Below, piece by piece: positions 44,816 through 53,430 of a stretch of 64,000 nt of DNA (the first letter of the stretch is position 1; every line of letters begins with the position of its first letter). The notes under the pieces were generated by a model that saw only the letters and a program-made list of their open reading frames with translations, ran no database searches and was not told the DNA's origin. The stretch comes from Ruegeria faecimaris (GTDB lineage Bacteria > Pseudomonadota > Alphaproteobacteria > Rhodobacterales > Rhodobacteraceae), in NCBI RefSeq assembly GCF_900182615.1, contig NZ_FXTE01000002.1, positions 124,001-188,000 on the forward strand, written 5' to 3'. A program made the translations under genes and the position numbers.

Positions 44816-46201
44816 ATGACACAGACCGTGGAACTTCCGCTTTGGCTGTTTTTGTTGATCCTGGTATTCGCCGCGGTCACACTGGCCTCGCATTTTCTGT
44901 TTCCGTCAGTGCGGTGGTTTTTTCGCCGTAGGTTGGAGCGCGCGGTCAAACGCCTGAACACGCGCCTGCAGCGCCCGATACAGCCGTTCAAGCTGGCCCG
45001 ACGCCACGATATGATTCAACGTCTGATCTATGATCCTCAGGTAGGGCAGGCCGTGCAGCAGCACGCACGTGAAGAAGGCATTCCCGAAGCGGTCGCCTTT
45101 GAGCAGGCCCAGCGGTATGCGCGCGAGATCGTGCCTTCTTTTTCCGCCGTTGCCTATTTCAGTATCGCCATCCGGTTGGCGCGGATTCTGAGCAACGCCT
45201 TTTATGATGTACGGCTTAGTTATCAGGATGAAGATGCCCTGAAAGATATTGATCCAAATGCGACAGTTGTTTTTGTGATGAACCACCGCAGCAACATGGA
45301 TTATGTGCTGGTCACCTATCTGGCGGCCCAGCAATCGGCTTTGTCTTATGCTGTTGGCGAATGGGCGCGTGTTTGGCCGCTCAGTCGGTTGATTCGTGCG
45401 ATGGGGGCCTATTTTATTCGCCGCAAGTCCGGCAGCGAACTCTATCGTCAGGTATTGGCCTGCTATGTCCGGCATGCCACCGATGCCGGTGTTACACAGG
45501 CCATGTTCCCTGAAGGCGGGCTGAGCCTGACGGGGGCCATGGCACGCCCCAAGCTGGGGCTTTTGAAATACATAATCGATGGTGCCAGGGTGGATGGGGC
45601 GGATGTGGTGTTTGTTCCCGTTGCGCTAAACTATGACCGGGTTCTTGAAGATACGATCCTGACCAAGGCCGCACTTGGCAATCAAAGGCAATTTCGTGCC
45701 CGAATCGGGGTTATAACTGGGTGGATGTTGAAACAGATAGGCAGGCGTCTGACCGGTCGCTACCAGCGGTTTGGATTTGCTGGAGTGCGATATGGTCACC
45801 CTATCTCATTGAAGGAATTCCGCACCGCCCATGACGATGTGATGACTGATCTCGCGCGCGAACTCATGCAACGGATCAAAGAAGCGATTCCGCAGGCGCC
45901 TGTTCCTGCAGCGTGCTGGCTGGTTCGCACCAAAGGAGAAATGCCCGAAGACGAGCTTAAAAGCTTGATCACCGGGTTTTTGCAACGTGACGGAACTTTG
46001 GGTGATCAGGATGAGTCCGCGGTTTCAGCTGCCTTGGATCAGCTGGTCGAACGCAGAATTCTGAAACGAGAAGGTGGGAAAATATCTCAATCCGGGCAAA
46101 GGGTTGATCTGCTCGACTACTATGCAGCCTCAGCCCCGATTGGCGACGGCTGGCCTGATGCTGCGGCAGCGAAAGAAGTTTCTGCAGGCGCTGGGTCATA
46201 A
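44816..46201 (+). CDS. Glycerol-3-phosphate / 1-acylglycerol-phosphate acyltransferase-like protein
   Basis: A 461-residue protein with an N-terminal span (about 7-28) and PlsB/PlsC motifs: VMNHRSNMDYVLV (H-x4-D near residue 160), MGAYFIRRKS, MFPEGGLSLTG (the P-E-G motif) and FVPVALNYDR. It is longer than PlsC and closer to PlsB-like transferases that add the first or second acyl chain in phospholipid synthesis. The start at 44816 follows a GGCAGGG site and gives the membrane span. It lies in the 1.6 kb between the divergent ecm and the co-directional ccr. Its role in the ethylmalonyl-CoA locus is not clear. Confidence 0.82.
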   Translation: MTQTVELPLWLFLLILVFAAVTLASHFLFPSVRWFFRRRLERAVKRLNTRLQRPIQPFKLARRHDMIQRLIYDPQVGQAVQQHAREEGIPEAVAFEQAQRYAREIVPSFSAVAYFSIAIRLARILSNAFYDVRLSYQDEDALKDIDPNATVVFVMNHRSNMDYVLVTYLAAQQSALSYAVGEWARVWPLSRLIRAMGAYFIRRKSGSELYRQVLACYVRHATDAGVTQAMFPEGGLSLTGAMARPKLGLLKYIIDGARVDGADVVFVPVALNYDRVLEDTILTKAALGNQRQFRARIGVITGWMLKQIGRRLTGRYQRFGFAGVRYGHPISLKEFRTAHDDVMTDLARELMQRIKEAIPQAPVPAACWLVRTKGEMPEDELKSLITGFLQRDGTLGDQDESAVSAALDQLVERRILKREGGKISQSGQRVDLLDYYAASAPIGDGWPDAAAAKEVSAGAGS

Positions 46202-46214
46202 AATTACAAAAATG

Positions 46215-46232
46215 ATGCAAAATCTATTGCAT
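46215..46232. promoter_or_regulatory. ATGCAA-N6-TTGCAT palindrome upstream of ccr
   Basis: ATGCAA (46215-46220) and TTGCAT (46227-46232) form a perfect 6+6+6 inverted repeat about 85 bp before the ccr start, in the short gap after the acyltransferase stop. It is a candidate operator for a regulator of acetate or short-chain fatty acid metabolism; the protein is not known from this window. Confidence 0.5.
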
Positions 46233-46316
46233 TATTTCCTTCAGGCCAATATCTCATCATCCAACGCAAGCGCTTCTGCATCGCGGCAAACAGGAATGAG
46301 AAATAAGGAGGCCAAC

Positions 46317-47603
46317 ATGGCTCTGGACACCGACAGCGGTATCGCAACTTACGACGCGCCGGAAAAAGACCTCTATGAAATGGGTGAAATCCCTCCGATG
46401 GGGTTTGTGCCTAAGAAAATGTATGCATGGGCAATCCGTAAGGAACGCCACGGGGAACCGGATACTGCGATGGTCCAGGAAGTCGTGGACGTACCAGAGC
46501 TGGACAGCCACGAGGTGTTGGTTCTGGTGATGGCGGCGGGCGTTAACTATAACGGCGTCTGGGCATCCCTGGGCAAGCCGATCTCGCCCTTTGACGGCCA
46601 CAAAGCCCCGTATCATATCGCCGGTTCTGACGCTTCGGGGATCGTATGGGCCGTGGGTTCGAAAGTAACGCGATGGAAAGTGGGCGACGAGGTTGTCATT
46701 CACTGCAACCAGGACGATGGCGACGACGAACATTGTAATGGTGGCGATCCGATGTATTCGGACAGCCAGCGAATCTGGGGTTATGAAACGCCGGATGGGT
46801 CTTTTGCACAGTTCACCAATGTTCAAGCCCAGCAGTTGATGCCGCGCCCCAAGCACCTGACCTGGGAAGAAAGCGCTTGCTATACTCTGACGCTGGCGAC
46901 CGCGTATCGGATGCTGTTCGGGCACGAGCCGCATGATCTGAAGCCGGGCCAGAACGTTCTGGTCTGGGGTGCCTCGGGCGGCCTGGGCTCTTATGCGATC
47001 CAGCTGATCAATACCGCAGGCGCCAACGCAATCGGCGTGATCTCGGACGAAAGCAAGCGTGACTTTGTTATGGGGCTGGGCGCCAAGGGCGTGCTGAATC
47101 GCAAAGACTTTAACTGCTGGGGTCAGTTGCCCACAGTAAACACACCGGAATATGCGGACTGGTTCAAAGAGGCGCGCAAATTCGGCAAGGCGATCTGGGA
47201 AATCACCGGCAAAGGCAAAAATGTCGACATGGTGTTTGAACATCCCGGCGAAAGCACATTTCCGGTGTCGACCTTTGTCGTGAAAAAAGGTGGTATGGTT
47301 GTGATCTGCGCCGGTACCACCGGCTATAACCTGACTTTCGACGTTCGCTATATGTGGATGCATCAGAAACGCCTGCAAGGTTCGCATTTTGCGCATCTCA
47401 AGCAGGCTGCTGCCGCGAACCAACTGATGGTCGAACGCCGTCTGGATCCCTGCATGTCCGAAGTGTTTGCCTGGGGTGAATTGCCCGACGCGCATATGAA
47501 GATGATGCGGAATGAGCATAAACCAGGCAACATGTCGGTTCTGGTTCAGGCGCCGCAGACGGGCTTGCGCACGCTTGAAGAGGTTCTAGACGCAAAAGGC
47601 TGA
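46317..47603 (+). CDS. ccr: Crotonyl-CoA carboxylase/reductase
   Basis: NADPH-dependent reductive carboxylation of crotonyl-CoA to ethylmalonyl-CoA, the key step of the ethylmalonyl-CoA pathway. 428 residues of the medium-chain dehydrogenase/reductase superfamily: AAGVNYNGVWASLGKP (with the Asn proposed to hold CO2, about residue 79), GASGGLGSYAIQLI (NADPH fold) and KRLQGSHFAHLKQ (His of the CO2 site). AAGGAGG precedes the ATG at 46317. A palindrome lies upstream and a strong hairpin downstream, so ccr looks like a separately regulated unit. Confidence 0.95.
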   Translation: MALDTDSGIATYDAPEKDLYEMGEIPPMGFVPKKMYAWAIRKERHGEPDTAMVQEVVDVPELDSHEVLVLVMAAGVNYNGVWASLGKPISPFDGHKAPYHIAGSDASGIVWAVGSKVTRWKVGDEVVIHCNQDDGDDEHCNGGDPMYSDSQRIWGYETPDGSFAQFTNVQAQQLMPRPKHLTWEESACYTLTLATAYRMLFGHEPHDLKPGQNVLVWGASGGLGSYAIQLINTAGANAIGVISDESKRDFVMGLGAKGVLNRKDFNCWGQLPTVNTPEYADWFKEARKFGKAIWEITGKGKNVDMVFEHPGESTFPVSTFVVKKGGMVVICAGTTGYNLTFDVRYMWMHQKRLQGSHFAHLKQAAAANQLMVERRLDPCMSEVFAWGELPDAHMKMMRNEHKPGNMSVLVQAPQTGLRTLEEVLDAKG

Positions 47604-47629
47604 GCCCCCCAAAAAAAATAGAATATTAG

Positions 47630-47661
47630 CACCCGCGAATCGCATCGAGCGAGCGCGGGTG
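47630..47661 (+). terminator. Hairpin after ccr
   Basis: CACCCGCG (47630-47637) pairs with CGCGGGTG (47654-47661), eight perfect pairs around a 16-nt loop. The downstream run TATCTATTT is only partly T, so this is a moderately strong terminator. Confidence 0.6.
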
Positions 47662-47813
47662 TATCTATTTCGAGGCATAAGGAAATAATTACAGTGGGTT
47701 ACAGAATCGTGACCCGCTAGTTTTGGGGAGTAGAAACCAGTGAATAGGCTTAAAATCATCTCACATGTTATGGTTGTGTTAACCCTTCGTTAACCGTTTC
47801 GGAGAGACTTTAG

Positions 47814-48032
47814 ATGGCGCATAATGAGTGGATACTGGACGTTTTGTCGGACCTCAACGCCTTCGCTGTTGAAAACGGTTTGACCGCACTTGCCGAGCAG
47901 CTTGATGATACCAAGTTGATCGCAGCGGCCGAGATTGCGTCCATGCAAGATAAGGCACAGGCGCCCGCGAATGGGAACACAACTCGACATGAGTCAGGTC
48001 CTAGAGGACTTGGAAAGCACCAACACGCTTGA
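47814..48032 (+). CDS. Small ORF preceding and overlapping luxR
   Basis: A 72-residue protein: MAHNEWILDVLSDLNAFAVE then LTALAEQLDDTKLIAAAEIA, two amphipathic helices, and a polar tail. GGAGAG lies well placed before the ATG. The frame overlaps luxR by 62 nt in another frame, and luxR itself has only a weak ribosome binding site, so luxR translation may depend on this ORF. Similar small proteins before LuxR genes are, as far as I recall, common in roseobacters, but I could not check. The function is unknown; a partner or feedback role in quorum sensing is possible. Confidence 0.6.
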   Translation: MAHNEWILDVLSDLNAFAVENGLTALAEQLDDTKLIAAAEIASMQDKAQAPANGNTTRHESGPRGLGKHQHA

Positions 48033-48690
48033 CGAGTTGGGCGATGTAGCCGTTCGATTGCGCGACCGGCTGCAGGTTGAACATCTTATCTATCATTGGG
48101 TTGATGGTGCCGGGGATCAATACGGCTATACAACTTACCCGGACGCTTGGGCCGAGCGATACCGGGAGCGGAATTATCACCGCATAGATCCAGTGATCCT
48201 GGGGTGTTTCCAACGGTTCCACCCGGTTGACTGGAAATTTCTGGACTGGTCTGGAAAAGTGGCGAAAGCCTTTTTGCAGGATGCGCTTGAACATGGGGTT
48301 GGCAATCAGGGTTATTCGATCCCCATCCGGGGGCCGAACGGCCAGTTTGCCTTATTCACAGTGAATCACTCATGTGATGATGAGAAATGGAAGTCCTTCA
48401 TCGAGGCCCATGGCCGCGAGCTGATTTTGATCGCGCATTACTTTAACCGAAAGGCTCTGGAGTTCGAAACCGACAGGCAGCCGGATACGACCCGAGGCCT
48501 GTCGCCTCGTGAGACGGATGCCATGACCTTGCTGGCGCTTGGATACAGCCGGGCACAAGTCGCGCACTCACTGTCAATCTCGGAACATACGCTGCGTGTC
48601 TATATTGAAAGTGCGCGTGCCAAGCTTGGGGCGCAGAACACAACCCATGCCATCGCAACAGCACTCAGCCGTGGATTAATAGTGGTTTAA
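47971..48690 (+). CDS. LuxR-family acyl-homoserine-lactone regulator
   Basis: A 239-residue transcription factor. The N-terminal autoinducer domain keeps the typical pocket residues: HWVDGAG, YTTYPDAWAERY, NYHRIDPVIL (conserved Tyr, Asp, Pro) and PVDWKFLDWSG. The C-terminal helix-turn-helix is LSPRETDAMTLLALGYSRAQ followed by VAHSLSISEHTLRVYIESA. The start at 47971 is chosen from the frame; ATG 47989 is another option. It lies 81 bp before luxI and overlaps a small ORF upstream, so it is an ordinary quorum sensing pair with uncertain ligand (presumably the acyl-homoserine lactone made by LuxI next door). Confidence 0.87.
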   Translation: MGTQLDMSQVLEDLESTNTLDELGDVAVRLRDRLQVEHLIYHWVDGAGDQYGYTTYPDAWAERYRERNYHRIDPVILGCFQRFHPVDWKFLDWSGKVAKAFLQDALEHGVGNQGYSIPIRGPNGQFALFTVNHSCDDEKWKSFIEAHGRELILIAHYFNRKALEFETDRQPDTTRGLSPRETDAMTLLALGYSRAQVAHSLSISEHTLRVYIESARAKLGAQNTTHAIATALSRGLIVV

Positions 48691-48734
48691 CAAGCGCGCG
48701 CGCCAAAAACGGGAAATTAACCACGACTTTGTAC

Positions 48735-48765
48735 CCCCTTCGTTCCTGCACAGGACGACAAGGGG
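48735..48765 (+). promoter_or_regulatory. Stem-loop that sequesters the luxI ribosome binding site
   Basis: CCCCTT (48735-48740) pairs with AAGGGG (48760-48765), and TCCT/AGGA pairs inside (48744-48755). AAGGGG is the ribosome binding site, 6 nt before the ATG at 48772. In mRNA the site would be base-paired, so luxI translation could be switched. The stem is read from sequence; a regulatory role is inference. Confidence 0.55.
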
Positions 48766-48771
48766 AAAGTC

Positions 48772-49410
48772 ATGTTGCGCTATTTGTTTGCCGACGAACT
48801 ACATAAGTTTCCGAATTTGGCCCAAGGGATGTTCCGGGATCGAGCGGATCAGTTCAAAACACGTCTGGGCTGGGATGTTCACGTGGACGAAAAAGGAGAA
48901 GAGCGGGATCAGTATGATGACCTGAATCCGCTCTATGTCATCTGGGAAGAAGAGGATGGCAGCCATGGGGGGTCGATGCGGGTTTTGCCGACGACAGGAC
49001 CTGTCATGGTGAATGAGGTGTTTGGGCATCTGACAGGAGGTAAGCCTGTCCACAGCCCGCTGATCTGGGAGGTGACGCGATTCTGCCTGTCACGAACGGC
49101 CAGTGCCCATACTGCCGGTGCCATCATGCTGAGTGGCGGCGAAATCATGGAAGGGTTCGGGCTGACCCATATTGCTGGCGTCTTTGATGCGCGCATGATT
49201 CGGATCTACCGTCTGATCGGATCGTCTCCAGTCGTTCTGGGGTCACAAGGGAAAGGGCGTGATCAGATTTCGGTTGGGCTCTGGCCCTATTCGCCCGAGG
49301 ATTGCAATCGGGTGGCTGAACGGGCGGGCATCCCACGTGAGCTGTCCAGGATGTGGTTCAAAGCCGCGTTTGGCACTGTCCGGCAACACCGGTTTGCCCT
49401 GTCCGCCTGA
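48772..49410 (+). CDS. Acyl-homoserine-lactone synthase (LuxI family)
   Basis: A 212-residue autoinducer synthase that joins S-adenosylmethionine and an acyl-ACP to make an acyl-homoserine lactone. Conserved family residues: Arg and Phe in MFRDRADQF, Trp in LGWDVH, the Asp in EERDQYDDLNP, Glu-Arg in the WEVTRF motif and GSMRVLPTTGP (the R and P of the acyl site). It is about the usual length. It sits downstream of luxR, and its ribosome binding site lies in a predicted stem-loop. The acyl chain cannot be told from the sequence. Confidence 0.9.
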   Translation: MLRYLFADELHKFPNLAQGMFRDRADQFKTRLGWDVHVDEKGEERDQYDDLNPLYVIWEEEDGSHGGSMRVLPTTGPVMVNEVFGHLTGGKPVHSPLIWEVTRFCLSRTASAHTAGAIMLSGGEIMEGFGLTHIAGVFDARMIRIYRLIGSSPVVLGSQGKGRDQISVGLWPYSPEDCNRVAERAGIPRELSRMWFKAAFGTVRQHRFALSA

Positions 49411-49471
49411 CGGGGTCTGAAAGCCAATTCCATATCTGGCGATAGCTGGCGTGGCCCTGTAGGGTCGCGCC

Positions 49472-51004
49472 ATGTCTATACCCACAGTAACCTTTTCTGA
49501 CGATCAAGCCGCCGCCTATGACAGCATTTCCGAGATGCTGAAATCTGCTGGTGTAGACCTGGATGATGATGCCCTGCTGAAAATGCCCGGCAATGGCGAA
49601 TCCGGGGTGATGGCCGTGATCGGCAAGGCGGGTTCAGGGAAAACGCTACTGCTGGCAGAGCTTTACAAAGCATTAGCTGACGCGGGTCTTCAGATCGTTT
49701 CCGGTGATTTCGAAAGCCGCAAAGCGCGCGAGAAACGCAGCTTGGCCATTCTTGCGCCAACGAACAAGGCCGCCAGTGTTTTGCGCCTGCGGGGTGTGCC
49801 TGCGACCACGATCCACCGTATCCTCTATACGCCGGTTTATGACCCGGAATATGAACGCATTGCCGAATGGCTGGCGGGCAACGATGAACGCCCCGAGGTT
49901 GAAGGGCTGACTGACGAAGCCCTGGACCGGGCGGCTGCTTTTTATCAGAACAACAAGTCTATCCCCGGCGCGCTGGCCGCTGCGGGCCTTCGTGGGTCCG
50001 ACTTTATCACCGGCTGGAAACGTCGGGAGGAGCCGCTGGACATAGGCTTTGTAGATGAGGCCTCGATGCTGGATGACCGGCAGTTCGAAGACCTGAAAGA
50101 GATCTTTCCGACCCTGTTGCTTTTTGGCGATCCGGCGCAGCTCGCCCCGGTCAATCAGTCTGGCAGCATGGTATTTGAGACGCTGCCCGAGCCGCGAAAG
50201 CAGGTATTGCACAGGGTCCACAGGCAGACGGCAGACAACCCGATCCTGGACCTCGCGCATGCGCTGGCCGACCCTCAGATGGGGTTTGAGGATTTTGAAC
50301 GGCTTGTCGAACAGACCGCCCGACAGGATGACCGTGTTGTTTGGGGGCAGCGTGTTGAAGTTGACCTGATGGCCCGCAGCCCGGTTCTGGTCTGGCGAAA
50401 TGCCACCCGAATTCGCTTGATTCAGGCCTTCCGCAATGTTCACGCTGCACCCGACACCGAGCTTCTGGCGGGAGAGCCGCTGATTTGCGATGGAATCGAA
50501 CTGCCGCTGAAGCACCGCAAGAAAAGGCTGGATCTTGAGGCGCGCGGGCTAATCAAGGGTGCTCAGGTCATCTATCTGGGGCCAGGACGAAAACCGGGGT
50601 TTTCGCGCCTGCATGTGATGGGGGCCGAGGATCCGCAGGTCAGCGCAGCGTCGATTGTCAAAATCGAAATGCCTGATGAGGAAGAACCGTTTATTCCATT
50701 TGCTGCGCGAATGGGGGCTACCTTTTTGCATGGCGCAGCAGTGACCATACACAAGGCGCAGGGGTCGCAGTGGGACACGGTACAGGTGTTTGCGCCGGAT
50801 ATATATGCGGCTGCTCGGATGGGGCGAACCGAGGCTGGGCAACCTTTGTGGAAACGTCTGGCTTATGTTGCGATCACGCGGGCGCAAGAAAGGTTGATTT
50901 GGGTGGTGCGCAACAGGCTGGCCAAGCCCACTTATCCGTTGCGCGTGGATGACTTGCGCGCGGCTCCGGCGGCGACGCTGACCCTGGAGGCCGAAGAGAT
51001 ATGA
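49472..51004 (+). CDS. ATP-dependent helicase, RecD-like
   Basis: A 510-residue superfamily-1 helicase. Walker A GKAGSGKTLLLAEL (about residues 49-62), LAPTNKAASVLR (motif Ia), FVDEASMLDDRQF (motif II, DEAS), LLFGDPAQLAPV (motif III), VTIHKAQGSQWDTV (motif V) and YVAITRAQERLIWV (motif VI) match RecD2-like or UvrD-C-domain helicases. It is smaller than full RecD and lacks the nuclease domain, so it acts alone or with partners. It is followed by an SDR gene with an ATGA overlap. Role presumably DNA repair. Confidence 0.88.
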   Translation: MSIPTVTFSDDQAAAYDSISEMLKSAGVDLDDDALLKMPGNGESGVMAVIGKAGSGKTLLLAELYKALADAGLQIVSGDFESRKAREKRSLAILAPTNKAASVLRLRGVPATTIHRILYTPVYDPEYERIAEWLAGNDERPEVEGLTDEALDRAAAFYQNNKSIPGALAAAGLRGSDFITGWKRREEPLDIGFVDEASMLDDRQFEDLKEIFPTLLLFGDPAQLAPVNQSGSMVFETLPEPRKQVLHRVHRQTADNPILDLAHALADPQMGFEDFERLVEQTARQDDRVVWGQRVEVDLMARSPVLVWRNATRIRLIQAFRNVHAAPDTELLAGEPLICDGIELPLKHRKKRLDLEARGLIKGAQVIYLGPGRKPGFSRLHVMGAEDPQVSAASIVKIEMPDEEEPFIPFAARMGATFLHGAAVTIHKAQGSQWDTVQVFAPDIYAAARMGRTEAGQPLWKRLAYVAITRAQERLIWVVRNRLAKPTYPLRVDDLRAAPAATLTLEAEEI

Positions 51005-51729
51005 AATCTATCATAATCACAGGCGCCAGTTCAGGTATCGGACGGGCAACTGCCGAGCTGTTTTTGGCCGAGGGCTGGGCGGTCGGGCTGCTGGCGCGCA
51101 GCGCGGATGTGCTGAGCAAATTGGCTGAAAGGCACAAGAATGCGATCCCCTTGGTGACCGATGTTACCGACCCCACCGCTGTTTCGGGTGCTTTCGAGAC
51201 ATTCCAGAATGAGACGGGACGTCTTGACGTATTATTCAATAATGCCGGAATCTTTGCCCCCGGCGGCACGATAGACGAAATCCAGTTGGAGGATTGGTAC
51301 CAGAGCGTCAGCGTGAACCTGAACGGGATGTTCCTAAGCGCGCGCGAAGCCTTTCGCATCATGCGGCATCAGGCCCCGCAAGGGGGAAGGATCATCAATA
51401 ACGGTTCGATCGCCGCGCATGTACCGCGTCCGAATTCGGTCCATTACACCGCTACGAAACACGCGATAACAGGCCTGACACGCAGCCTATCACTGGACGG
51501 GCGCGCCTTTGGTATCGCATGTGGTCAAATCGATATTGGCAACGCGCGAACACAGATGGTGCAAAACCTGGTTGAAAACGCCATCGCGGGAGGGCAGCAG
51601 CCCGACCCGACGATGGCTGTTGACGATGCCGCACGTTCTGTACTGCACATGGCGTCTTTGCCTGCAGAGGCAAACGTCCAGTTCATGACCGTCATGGCCA
51701 CTACGATGCCCTATATCGGGCGTGGATAG
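51001..51729 (+). CDS. Short-chain dehydrogenase/reductase
   Basis: A 242-residue classical SDR enzyme. The NAD(P) motif TGASSGIGRA at about residues 7-16, NNAGIF in the fold core and the catalytic Ser-Tyr-Lys in NGSIAAHVPRPNSVHYTATK (Tyr at about 145 and Lys four later) are present. The substrate is unknown. It starts within the helicase stop (ATGA at 51001), an unexpected pairing with a helicase; the two may share regulation only. Cytoplasmic. Confidence 0.9.
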   Translation: MKSIIITGASSGIGRATAELFLAEGWAVGLLARSADVLSKLAERHKNAIPLVTDVTDPTAVSGAFETFQNETGRLDVLFNNAGIFAPGGTIDEIQLEDWYQSVSVNLNGMFLSAREAFRIMRHQAPQGGRIINNGSIAAHVPRPNSVHYTATKHAITGLTRSLSLDGRAFGIACGQIDIGNARTQMVQNLVENAIAGGQQPDPTMAVDDAARSVLHMASLPAEANVQFMTVMATTMPYIGRG

Positions 51730-51733
51730 GGCT

Positions 51734-52501
51734 TTAGTTCTCGCGCAATAGTCGGAAGGCTGTGGACGCTCCCCAACCCGCCGCGATGGCGATGACCAAA
51801 GACATCAGGCCGTACCAGACCGGCTGCTGACGGGACATGTTGTAGAGGAACCGTTCCAGCCCGACCTTCCGCACGTCGATTGTGGTCTCGAACTGGGAAA
51901 CAACTTCTCGGCCGCGGGTCAGGTATATGCGCGCGAAATAGGCGCCTTCGGTCAAATCGGCTGGCATGTCGATTGATGTTCGGAACAATGTCTGCTCGTC
52001 CACCGCAACCGTATTTTCGCGGATAGAATACAGGCCCTCATCCTCACGGATGCGAACGACGGCCTCGGCAAAATTCTGCGCGCCCCGGATATTCATCGCG
52101 GCACCCACTGATCGAATGGCCCGTTCAATCGAGATCCTGTACCGCAGGTCTTCTGTATCTGACAGGATTTCTGTAAGCGGAGCGCTGGTGGCAACCGCAT
52201 AAAAACTGGGCGCAAGGTCGACCAAGACGCTGTCGGTGTTGACCCAGATACCCAGCCTGCGTTCTTTTCGCCGGACCGTCACCGGGCTAGAGGGGCCTGC
52301 AACGGCCACGATAACTTGAAGCGGTGGGCCGGAAGGGATCGGCGTTTCACGTTTAACGGCACCGAAAATAAGAATTTCCGAGCCATCGAAATTCGCCGTG
52401 ATGGCAACCCGGTCTTGGCTTAGGCCAAGCACGACCTGTTCCTCCTCGGCGATGGCCGGGGTGACACAGAGGGCGAGTAGCAGGATCAACCGTCTCAGCA
52501 T
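51734..52501 (-). CDS. TIGR02186-family exported protein
   Basis: A 255-residue protein: signal peptide MLRRLILLLALCVTPAIA, then a beta-rich periplasmic domain with VTANFDGSEILIFGAV-like AITANFDGSEILIFGAVKRE, and a C-terminal span (VWYGLMSLVIAIAAGWG, about 228-246). The arrangement matches the alphaproteobacterial family TIGR02186, nearly always next to a TauE exporter, as here. The start is 3 bp beyond the TauE stop. Role unknown; probably a partner or anchor for the exporter. Confidence 0.82.
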   Translation of the reverse strand: MLRRLILLLALCVTPAIAEEEQVVLGLSQDRVAITANFDGSEILIFGAVKRETPIPSGPPLQVIVAVAGPSSPVTVRRKERRLGIWVNTDSVLVDLAPSFYAVATSAPLTEILSDTEDLRYRISIERAIRSVGAAMNIRGAQNFAEAVVRIREDEGLYSIRENTVAVDEQTLFRTSIDMPADLTEGAYFARIYLTRGREVVSQFETTIDVRKVGLERFLYNMSRQQPVWYGLMSLVIAIAAGWGASTAFRLLREN

Positions 52502-52503
52502 GA

Positions 52504-53424
52504 TCAGTGCCCCCCTGCAACGCCGAGCGAATAGAGCTCGGAGGGTTCCAGAAGCAGATCCAGCGCCAGCTTGCCACAAACCACCAAGACCAGTGCAGCC
52601 AGCAATACGCGCAGCTGCTCGGCAGGCATTCGTGCGCCGATCACCGTTCCGATCTGCGCCCCGATCACGCCGCCGACCAGCAACAACACAGCCAGAACAA
52701 TGTCGACTGTGTAGTTGGTTGTCGCGTGCAGCATCGTGGTGAACGCTGTTACGAAAATAATCTGGAATAGGGAGGTGCCGACAACGACTTTGGTGGGCAT
52801 TCCCAGCAGGTAAATCATGGCAGGAACCATGATAAAGCCGCCTCCGACACCCATGATCGCAGAAAGGATACCTACGCTAAGCCCGACCAGGACGGGGGGG
52901 ATGACCGAGATATAGAGGCCCGATGTACGGAACCGCATTTTGAACGGCATCGCGTGAATCCAGCCGCGCTGACGACGTGCAACAGGGGCGGCGGTGCCCT
53001 TTTTGGATTTACGCAGCGCGTTCAGGCTTTCGATGAACATCAAGCTGCCGACGACGCCCAGAAAGACCACGTAACACAGGGTTACGAGCAAATCGACTTG
53101 TCCGAGGCTTTTGAGATAGTTGAAGATCACCACCCCGAACGCAGCTCCGATCAGTCCCCCGACCAGCAATACCGTGCCCATCTTCAGGTCGACCGTCTTT
53201 CGGCGGAAATGGGCCAGAACACCAGAAAATGACGAGGCGACAATCTGGTTCGCTTCGGTGGCTACGGCAACTGCTGGTGGGATGCCAATGAAAAACAACA
53301 GCGGGGTCATCAGAAACCCGCCGCCGACCCCGAACATCCCTGACAGGATGCCGACCATGCCGCCCAACCCCAGCAGCAGAAAGGCGTTTACGGAAACTTC
53401 AGCGATAGGAAGGTAAATTTGCAT
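52504..53424 (-). CDS. TauE/SafE-family exporter (second copy)
   Basis: A 306-residue membrane protein with about eight spans and the duplicate TauE core: VGILSGMFGVGGGFLMTPLL near residue 24 and VGILSAIMGVGGGFIMVPAM near residue 190, the two repeats of the family. These export sulfite or other organosulfonate-linked anions. It is followed by the TIGR02186 gene 2 bp beyond its stop and preceded closely by a small hypothetical gene (gap of 6 bp), so the three form an operon. It is longer than the TauE-like protein at 30624. Confidence 0.88.
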   Translation of the reverse strand: MQIYLPIAEVSVNAFLLLGLGGMVGILSGMFGVGGGFLMTPLLFFIGIPPAVAVATEANQIVASSFSGVLAHFRRKTVDLKMGTVLLVGGLIGAAFGVVIFNYLKSLGQVDLLVTLCYVVFLGVVGSLMFIESLNALRKSKKGTAAPVARRQRGWIHAMPFKMRFRTSGLYISVIPPVLVGLSVGILSAIMGVGGGFIMVPAMIYLLGMPTKVVVGTSLFQIIFVTAFTTMLHATTNYTVDIVLAVLLLVGGVIGAQIGTVIGARMPAEQLRVLLAALVLVVCGKLALDLLLEPSELYSLGVAGGH

Positions 53425-53430
53425 GAGGTA

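Noticed and set aside
46257..47519. 420-codon open frame opposite ccr
   Set aside because: ccr is complete and well supported; the antisense frame has no features.
48744..48755. Short inverted repeat TCCTGCACAGGA as a lux box before luxI
   Set aside because: It is only 12 bp, lies in the ribosome-binding stem rather than at a -40 position, and does not have the usual 18-20 bp palindrome of a LuxR site.
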